Positions 32,048 to 36,909 of a stretch of DNA of 36,909 nt are shown here, one piece after another (positions within the stretch are counted from its first letter, which is position 1; every line of letters starts with the position of its first letter). A program made the translations under genes and the position numbers. Where the stretch lies: assembly GCA_031424145.1 (NCBI GenBank), contig JANPGV010000323.1:1-36909 (forward strand), given 5' to 3'. The DNA is from JAENVT01 sp031424145. Its GTDB lineage: Bacteria > Actinomycetota > Acidimicrobiia > Acidimicrobiales > Ilumatobacteraceae. Below the pieces are notes generated by a model. The model had not been told where the DNA came from and searched no databases. It saw only the letters and a list, made by a program, of their open reading frames with translations.

Positions 32048-33484
32048 ATGAACGCCAGAACGAAGATCGTGGCCACGCTTGGGCCGGCCAGCGAGAGCCC
32101 GGAGGTGCTCGACGCGATGCTCCTGGCCGGCGTCGATGTCGTTCGCATCAACCTCAGTCACGGCCGGCTCGCTGACCACATCACCCGGCTTCACGCAGTT
32201 CGCGAAGCGGCGACCCGTACCGAATCGGTTGTGGCAGTCCTGGCGGATCTCCCGGGGCCCAAGGTCCGTGCCGCTCCGTTTCCCGAAGGCGGTCTCGAGC
32301 TCGAAGCCGGTTCGATGATCACGATGGTCACGGACGCAAGTGCCAGCACGGGCGATCGGATCGGCGTCGACTACGACACCTTGCTCGACGATCTGCACAC
32401 GGGTGACCGCATCGTGATCGGCGACGGTGCCATCACCTTGCGGGTGGAGAAGATCACGAACGCCGGCGCGCATTGCCAGGTCCGCAGCGGCGGTCACACA
32501 CAGGGCCGACCGGGTGTGCACATGCCGTCGGAACGGTTGCGAATCCAGACGCCAACGCCTGAAGACCTCGCGCTCGCGTCAGCGATGGTGGCGGAAGGCG
32601 CTGATTTTTTGGCGGTCTCTTTCGTTCGGGAGGCAGACGACCTGCACAAGGTCCGGGCGGCTGTGGCGCCGCTGTCGACCAGGTTGGTGGCGAAGATCGA
32701 GACCCTGTCCGCCATCGAGCACCTCGACGAGATCATCGCCGCGTCCGACGCCGCAATGGTTGCCCGCGGGGACCTCGGGATCGAATGCCCGCTCGAGGAC
32801 GTGCCGCACATGCAGAAGCGGATCGTCCGAGCGTGTGTCGAGGCCGGCGTGCCGGTGATCACTGCGACGCAGATGATGGAGAGCATGATCACCGCTCCTT
32901 CGCCGACGAGAGCGGAGGTCAGCGACGTCGCCAATGCCGTGTTCGACGGGACCGATGCACTGATGCTGTCGGCCGAGACCGCGATCGGCATCGACCCGGT
33001 CAACGTGGTCCGAACCATGGCGCGAGTCGCCGAACGTGCCGAACGAGACGCCGATTACGCGCACTGGGCCGACCACCTCGGACGGCTGCAGCGGACGAGC
33101 TTTCCGGAAGGGCCTGACCGAATCACGATGGCCATCACCCACGCGGCCGGTCTGGCCGCCAGCGACGCGGGCGCAGAAGCGATCCTGTGTTGCACACGTT
33201 CGGGCCGCACGGCTCTGGCGATGGCGAGGTTTCGCCCGGCGGCACAGTTGATCGGGCTCTCACCCGATCCCGGCACGGTCCGCGCCCTTGCCCTGTCCTG
33301 GGGCGTCAGGTCACTGCAGGTCGAGACATACACGACAACCGACGAGCTCGTCTGGTTCGCCGTCGAGTCGGCTGTCGAGCATGGCCTGATCAGCTCTGGT
33401 CAGACCGTGCTGGTCCTCGCAGGCGCGCCTGACCGTGCCAGCGGCGCGTCAACCGATGTCTTGCGCATCGTGCGCGTTTCGTGA
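32048..33484 (+). CDS. pyk: pyruvate kinase
   Basis: This 478-aa glycolytic enzyme converts phosphoenolpyruvate and ADP to pyruvate and ATP. The N-terminus TKIVATLGPASESPE and VDVVRINLSHG are family features. The active-site segments are VAKIETLSAIEHLDEI with the catalytic lysine, ARGDLGIECPLEDVP, ITATQMMESMI and DALMLSAETAIG. The B domain is at about 70-170 and the C-terminal allosteric domain is intact, ending with VLVLAGAPDRASG. The length is normal. The stop overlaps the next hydrolase's GTG start by 4 nt. Confidence 0.95.
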   Translation: MNARTKIVATLGPASESPEVLDAMLLAGVDVVRINLSHGRLADHITRLHAVREAATRTESVVAVLADLPGPKVRAAPFPEGGLELEAGSMITMVTDASASTGDRIGVDYDTLLDDLHTGDRIVIGDGAITLRVEKITNAGAHCQVRSGGHTQGRPGVHMPSERLRIQTPTPEDLALASAMVAEGADFLAVSFVREADDLHKVRAAVAPLSTRLVAKIETLSAIEHLDEIIAASDAAMVARGDLGIECPLEDVPHMQKRIVRACVEAGVPVITATQMMESMITAPSPTRAEVSDVANAVFDGTDALMLSAETAIGIDPVNVVRTMARVAERAERDADYAHWADHLGRLQRTSFPEGPDRITMAITHAAGLAASDAGAEAILCCTRSGRTALAMARFRPAAQLIGLSPDPGTVRALALSWGVRSLQVETYTTTDELVWFAVESAVEHGLISSGQTVLVLAGAPDRASGASTDVLRIVRVS

Positions 33485-34281
33485 ATGCGTTGTGGGGAGA
33501 AGAGGCCGGTGACGCAGCGGATCCACTCGTCGTCGTGATCCACGGTTCGATGGACCGCTCGGCAGGGATGTTGAAGCTGAGCCGTCGCCTCGACGGCGAT
33601 TTCCGGGTCCTGCGTTACGACCGGCGCGGCTACGGCCGGTCGTTTCCGCACGCTGGACCGTTCACGATGGGTCAGCAGGTGGACGACCTCGTCGATCTCC
33701 TGGCCGGCCGGCGGGCGGTCCTCATCGGTCACAGCTACGGCGGCAACGTCGCGTTGACAACGGCGGATCACCATCCCGAACTCGTCGCCGGCGTCGCGGT
33801 GTACGAGACCCCATTGTCGTGGGAGCCGTGGTGGCCGGGCACGACGGCAGGCTCGATTGCCGTTGCCGAGGCGGGACAACCGCGTGAAGCGGGAGAGCGG
33901 TTCTTGCGTCGCATGCTCGGCGATCAGCGGTGGGATGCGCTGCCTGAGCGCACGAAGGAGATTCGCCGAGCCGAGGGCGTGGCCATGGTCGAGGAGTTGG
34001 CGGACCTGCGCAGGAACCAGCCCTGGGTGGCTGACCACATCGTGGCTCCCGTCATCACCGCCTTCGGAAGCCTCGGTCCGCCTCATCATCGTGAAGGGAT
34101 GACGTACGCCGCCGGTCTGCTCCACTGCCCGGTCGTCGAGCTGCCTGGTTGTCGCCACGACGCGCCGCTGAGCCATCCCGACCTGTTCAGAGCGTTGGTC
34201 GTCGATCCACTCCTGGCGATGGTCGGCCCGCCCTGGGCCAGGCGCGTGACGGCTACGGAACCGACACAGGAGAGATCTTGA
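33481..34281 (+). CDS. alpha/beta hydrolase
   Basis: This is a 266-aa alpha/beta hydrolase starting with GTG at 33481 in the pyk stop (GTGA). The oxyanion-side motif is VIHGSMDRSAGM, DRRGYGRS follows, the nucleophile elbow is GHSYGGN (Ser about residue 83) and the histidine lies in GCRHDAPLSHP. The family includes esterases, haloperoxidase-like and epoxide hydrolase-like enzymes; the substrate is unknown. Its 3' end overlaps a small convergent membrane-protein gene by 29 nt. Confidence 0.85.
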   Translation: MNALWGEEAGDAADPLVVVIHGSMDRSAGMLKLSRRLDGDFRVLRYDRRGYGRSFPHAGPFTMGQQVDDLVDLLAGRRAVLIGHSYGGNVALTTADHHPELVAGVAVYETPLSWEPWWPGTTAGSIAVAEAGQPREAGERFLRRMLGDQRWDALPERTKEIRRAEGVAMVEELADLRRNQPWVADHIVAPVITAFGSLGPPHHREGMTYAAGLLHCPVVELPGCRHDAPLSHPDLFRALVVDPLLAMVGPPWARRVTATEPTQERS

Positions 34282-34564
34282 TGTCCGACCCGAGGAAGGA
34301 GCACGTCACCTTGGACGTGTCGTTGACGGCGCCGCGCGACCGGACCTTCGCGGCGCAATCCTGCAGAGACGAACGTTGAGTCCAGACACCCAAGGCCATC
34401 CCGCCGACGATCACGATCGTGACCAGTTTGGCGGTGACGTTCTTGACCACGACTGCCATCACCAACATCAGGGCCACGAGACCGACAGCCACAGCTATCC
34501 CGACGTTCTTCGCCGTCTCCAAGGTGATTGCAACCATGATCGAACCGGTCATGATCGGAACCAT
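34253..34564 (-). CDS. small two-TM membrane protein, unknown function
   Basis: This is a 103-aa protein from ATG at 34564, or 94 aa from ATG at 34537. It has two hydrophobic segments (about 19-40, VGIAVAVGLVALMLVMAVVV, and about 45-60, AKLVTIVIVGGMALGV) and a polar C-terminal domain with two cysteines (LQDC and VTCSF), which could form a disulfide outside the membrane. No family is recognised and no good ribosome site is seen for either start. The two TMs, the gap it fills between plus-strand genes, and the absence of another gene there support it. A much longer reading to 34990 is only a shadow of the DUF3151 gene. Confidence 0.5.
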   Translation of the reverse strand: MVPIMTGSIMVAITLETAKNVGIAVAVGLVALMLVMAVVVKNVTAKLVTIVIVGGMALGVWTQRSSLQDCAAKVRSRGAVNDTSKVTCSFLGSDIKISPVSVP

Positions 34565-34570
34565 AGGCCG

Positions 34571-34576
34571 TAGGGT
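34571..34576 (+). promoter_or_regulatory. -10 element TAGGGT for the DUF3151-rhodanese-RNase D genes
   Basis: TAGGGT ends 6 nt before the ATG at 34583. The same hexamer is the -10 of the liv promoter. The distance indicates a leaderless mRNA. Confidence 0.5.
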
Positions 34577-34582
34577 GATCCC

Positions 34583-35023
34583 ATGAGTGAGCACTCGATC
34601 TCGATGCACACGGCCGGGCCACCCCGCACTGTCCTCCCCGAAGAGTCCTCGTCGGTCCTCGAAGCCCTTCGCCGAGCACTGGCAGCGCCGATCGAGGATC
34701 GCCGCGATCAGGTTGCACGAGTCGTGGTGGAGAACCCGCGATCGCTCAATGCCTGGGCGGCGCTCGGCAGCCTCGGCCGCGACGAGATCGAGCGCTATGC
34801 CGCGTTCCGGGTGGGTTACCACCGAAGTCTCGACACCTTGCGCGCCAACGGGTGGCGCGGTTCCGGCTACGTCCGCTGGGCCGACGAGACGAATCGGGGC
34901 TTTTTGCGGTGTCTGCGTGGTCTGCAGCACATGGCGGCAGAGATCGGCGAAACCGACGAGGCTGAGCGCATCGCTCTCTTCATGCAGCAACTCGACCCAA
35001 GCGGCATCCCCGCCGAGGGTTGA
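34583..35023 (+). CDS. DUF3151 family protein
   Basis: This 146-aa cytoplasmic protein is specific to actinobacteria. The block NAWAALGS, then AAFRVGYHRSLDTLRANGWRGSG (key parts RVGYHR and GWRGSG), and NRGFLRCLRGL, IGETDEAERI and LDPSG near the end are the DUF3151 pattern. The function of the family is unknown. Its N-terminal 25 residues are variable. It is followed after 18 nt by the rhodanese gene. A TAGGGT box 6 nt upstream fixes the start at the first ATG. Confidence 0.85.
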   Translation: MSEHSISMHTAGPPRTVLPEESSSVLEALRRALAAPIEDRRDQVARVVVENPRSLNAWAALGSLGRDEIERYAAFRVGYHRSLDTLRANGWRGSGYVRWADETNRGFLRCLRGLQHMAAEIGETDEAERIALFMQQLDPSGIPAEG

Positions 35024-35027
35024 TGGC

Positions 35028-35033
35028 TAATCT
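35028..35033 (+). promoter_or_regulatory. possible -10 element TAATCT for the rhodanese gene
   Basis: TAATCT lies 8 nt before the ATG at 35042. It fits TANNNT at nearly the leaderless distance seen elsewhere, but it lies just after the DUF3151 stop, so read-through from that gene is also likely. Confidence 0.35.
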
Positions 35034-35041
35034 GGCTCATC

Positions 35042-35365
35042 ATGACCATTTCCGAAGCGTCTGTCGACGAACTCGAATCGGCGCTCCAAGCCGGTGCCCA
35101 ACTCATCGATGTCCGTGAGCCAGACGAATACGAGGCTGGTCACGTGCCCGGTGCCGTGCTGGTTCCGCTGGGCACTGTTCCCGAGTCACTCGAATCGTTC
35201 AAGGCCGACGGGCCGACCTACGTGATCTGCAAGACCGGCGGGCGCAGCTACCGGGCGTGCGAGTTCCTCGCAGACAATGGCCTCGAGGGGATCAACGTCG
35301 AAGGCGGGACCATGGCGTGGATCATCAGTGGCCGGGCCACCGTGGCCGGGGATCAACCTGCGTGA
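35042..35365 (+). CDS. single-domain rhodanese
   Basis: This is a 107-aa rhodanese-like sulfurtransferase. LIDVREPDEYEAGHVPGAVLVPL, seen as LIDVREPDEYEAGH and VPGAVLVPL, is the conserved N-terminal part. The active-site loop is VICKTGGRSYRA with the persulfide-forming cysteine and a basic loop, and GGTMAWIISG closes the domain. Such proteins move sulfane sulfur. The stop overlaps the RNase D start (GTGA). Confidence 0.9.
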   Translation: MTISEASVDELESALQAGAQLIDVREPDEYEAGHVPGAVLVPLGTVPESLESFKADGPTYVICKTGGRSYRACEFLADNGLEGINVEGGTMAWIISGRATVAGDQPA

Positions 35366-36591
35366 CATATCGCTGGGTCGATTCACAGCCTGAGTTCGAG
35401 GCACTGGTTGATCGTCTCGCTGGGCAACCCCGGTATGCACTGGACACCGAGTTCCACCGGGAGCGCACGTACTTCCCGAAGTTGGCGCTCATGCAGTTCG
35501 CCACCGACGACGAGACGACTCTCGTCGATCCATTGGCTGTCGATCTGTCCGCTCTCCGGGTCCTCTTCGAGAGCAAGTCGGTCGCGGTGTTGCACGCCGC
35601 CCAGCAGGATCTCGACGTGCTCACCCACGCCTGCGGCGCCGTTCCGGCACAGATGTACGACACCCAACTGGCGTCGGGCTTCCTCGGGTACAGCACCCCA
35701 TCCCTGGTCTCGTTGTTGATGGCCGAGCTGAAGGTGTTGGCTGCCAAGGGTGACCGATTGACCGATTGGCTACGCCGGCCGTTGACGCCCGAGCAGCTTG
35801 CCTACGCTGCGGCCGACGTCGACCACCTGCTTGCCTTGCAGGACCGGCTCGACAAGCAGCTCGCCGAGCTCGGCCGCACCGAATGGGTCGCCGAGGCGTG
35901 TGAGGAGCTGCGCCGGCGGCCTACATCGGGCACCGATCCGAGTCAAGCCTGGTTGCGCATCAAGGACGTCCGCATGCTCAAGCCGCGCGCTCGCGGCGTC
36001 GCCAGGGCGCTATGCGAATGGCGCGAGCGCCGAGCGATGCTGGTCGACGTGCCGGTCCGTCAGATCCTTCCGGACCTCGCCGTGCTCGGCATCGCCCAAC
36101 GCCAGCCGAAGACCGCGCACGACCTCGTCCAGGCCCGCGGCGTCGACGAGCGGCACAGCAAGGGCAACCTCGGCAAGGAGATCCTCGACGCCGTTGCAAC
36201 CGGGCAGCGCTCGGACATCGAGCTTCCGGCCCCTGACGGCGAGGAGCTCGACCGGCAGCTGCGGCCTGCCGTCGCCCTGGTCTCGGCGTGGATGGCTGAC
36301 CTGGCCCGCAAGCAGAGGGTCGACACCACCCTTCTCGCCACCCGCGCCGACCTGGTGTCGTTGTTGCGTGGCGATGCCGATGCCCGTCTGCTACAGGGCT
36401 GGCGCGCCGAGCTCGTCGGCGATGGTATTCAGCGCCTCGTGCAGGGCAGGGCCGGGCTGACCTTCGATGGGCGAGGTGGTCTGCGGCTGATCGACGTGGG
36501 GGCGACGCCATCCGAGATCCCCGACGAGATCCAGGCTGAGCTCACCCCAGCTTTTGGAGCTTCACCCACAGCTGATCGAACGCCTGACTGA
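35362..36591 (+). CDS. rnd: ribonuclease D-like 3'-5' exonuclease with HRDC domain
   Basis: This 409-aa protein starts with GTG at 35362 in the rhodanese stop; longer readings lie inside that gene. The DEDD exonuclease domain (about 1-200) has ALDTEFHRERTYFP (Asp and Glu of Exo I), HAAQQDLDVL (Exo II) and YAAADVDHLL (Exo III, Y-x3-D), all two-metal ligands. The HRDC domain follows (about 215-300, LKPRARGVARALCEWRERRA). The enzyme trims 3' ends of tRNAs and other stable RNAs. The final 50 nt overlap the convergent ParA-like gene, and the C-terminal tail is poorly conserved. Confidence 0.9.
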   Translation: MTYRWVDSQPEFEALVDRLAGQPRYALDTEFHRERTYFPKLALMQFATDDETTLVDPLAVDLSALRVLFESKSVAVLHAAQQDLDVLTHACGAVPAQMYDTQLASGFLGYSTPSLVSLLMAELKVLAAKGDRLTDWLRRPLTPEQLAYAAADVDHLLALQDRLDKQLAELGRTEWVAEACEELRRRPTSGTDPSQAWLRIKDVRMLKPRARGVARALCEWRERRAMLVDVPVRQILPDLAVLGIAQRQPKTAHDLVQARGVDERHSKGNLGKEILDAVATGQRSDIELPAPDGEELDRQLRPAVALVSAWMADLARKQRVDTTLLATRADLVSLLRGDADARLLQGWRAELVGDGIQRLVQGRAGLTFDGRGGLRLIDVGATPSEIPDEIQAELTPAFGASPTADRTPD

Positions 36592-36909
36592 CGTCGGCGG
36601 ATCGGGCGCCATACGAGTGGATGGGGCGTCGCTCGGCGATGGCCTGGTTGACGATGACCCGATGCGGGACGGAGGGCCGCCAGATGGTCTGGCGACCGAC
36701 GATGCGGGCCAACTCCTCGTAGCGGCGCTCGGCTTCACCGCTGATCGCCGGGACCTTGTTGACGATCACACCGGCCAGTTCGAGGTCGCTGTTGTGAGTG
36801 TTCCAGACCTCGTCGATCGCATCGGCAACTGACCCGATCCCGCGGAGGCCCAGGGCCGCCGGCTCGACGACTATCAGAGCCAGGTCGGCGGCGATCAGGC
36901 CACTTATGG
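36542..36909 (-). CDS. ParA/MinD-like ATPase, C-terminal part
   Basis: This is the 3' part (122 residues) of a gene that enters from the right edge; the start and the Walker A motif are outside the window. The frame is open to the edge. The visible part reads LIAADLALIVVEPAALGLRGIG, with the typical VEPAALGLRG after the switch strand, then a GVIVNKVP segment and VPHRVIVNQAIAERRPIHSYG, the usual C-terminal block of ParA-type proteins. The family positions plasmids, chromosomes or protein complexes using ATP. Which subfamily it belongs to cannot be told from this part. Confidence 0.8.
   Translation of the reverse strand, partial: ISGLIAADLALIVVEPAALGLRGIGSVADAIDEVWNTHNSDLELAGVIVNKVPAISGEAERRYEELARIVGRQTIWRPSVPHRVIVNQAIAERRPIHSYGARSADVSQAFDQLWVKLQKLG

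Noticed and set aside
34253..34990. 245-aa membrane protein starting at 34990
   Set aside because: Its N-terminal 140 residues are antisense to the DUF3151 gene; only the part from 34564 downward looks like a real protein.
1..36909. Mobile elements, CRISPR arrays, tRNA or rRNA genes
   Set aside because: No transposase, integrase or phage motifs, no regularly spaced repeats and no tRNA-like cloverleaf sequence were seen in the intergenic stretches, which are all short.

Overview
The window is a gene-dense chromosomal segment of a high-GC Gram-positive bacterium, most likely an actinobacterium of the Acidimicrobiia (Ilumatobacter-like) type. The reasons are the strongly G/C-biased third codon positions, frequent GTG starts, many ATGA/GTGA stop-start overlaps, a DUF3151 protein, a GuaB1-type IMPDH/GMP-reductase homologue, and TANNNT -10 boxes only 6-8 nt before start codons, which suggests leaderless mRNAs. 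The class is inferred from gene content only. I see no tRNA, rRNA, CRISPR array, insertion sequence or prophage gene. No stretch over 300 bases lacks a gene; the longest gap is 731-942, and it holds two divergent promoters.

Layout. 1-942: the end of a heme A synthase gene (ctaA) and a convergent 66-aa membrane protein with a near-consensus promoter. 943-6121: a translationally coupled cassette of a CGNR zinc-finger regulator, a 1025-aa FtsX-like permease and a tandem double-ATPase ABC protein. 6241-11467: a complete branched-chain-amino-acid-type ABC importer (livJHMGF) with its own promoter and a strong hairpin after livJ. 11489-13165 (minus): a secreted, membrane-anchored protein and an agmatinase-family ureohydrolase.

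13179-23238 is the catabolic heart of the window. It holds a sarcosine-oxidase-like FAD enzyme, an enolase-superfamily enzyme of the hydroxyproline-betaine epimerase / cis-3-hydroxyproline dehydratase clade, an alpha/beta hydrolase, a luciferase-like monooxygenase, a DUF1989 protein, an EamA transporter, a DHDPS-family lyase/deaminase, a proline-racemase-family epimerase, a second amino-acid dehydrogenase and an ornithine-cyclodeaminase/ketimine reductase. Read together these fit catabolism of hydroxyprolines. In the 4-hydroxyproline branch the epimerase, D-amino-acid dehydrogenase and DHDPS-like deaminase would give alpha-ketoglutarate semialdehyde. In the 3-hydroxyproline branch a dehydratase and the ketimine reductase would give proline. 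The semialdehyde dehydrogenase that would finish the first branch is not in the window. The liv importer and the two transport/oxidation genes nearby could feed the locus, but that is inference.

23274-36909 is mostly housekeeping: xylulokinase, a J-domain protein and a GNAT acetyltransferase; Sua5 and an alpha/beta hydrolase (minus); guaB1-cmk-plsC; an M18 aminopeptidase and a histidine phosphatase (minus) divergent from pyruvate kinase and an alpha/beta hydrolase; a small membrane protein; DUF3151, rhodanese and RNase D; and the 3' part of a ParA/MinD-like ATPase running off the right edge.
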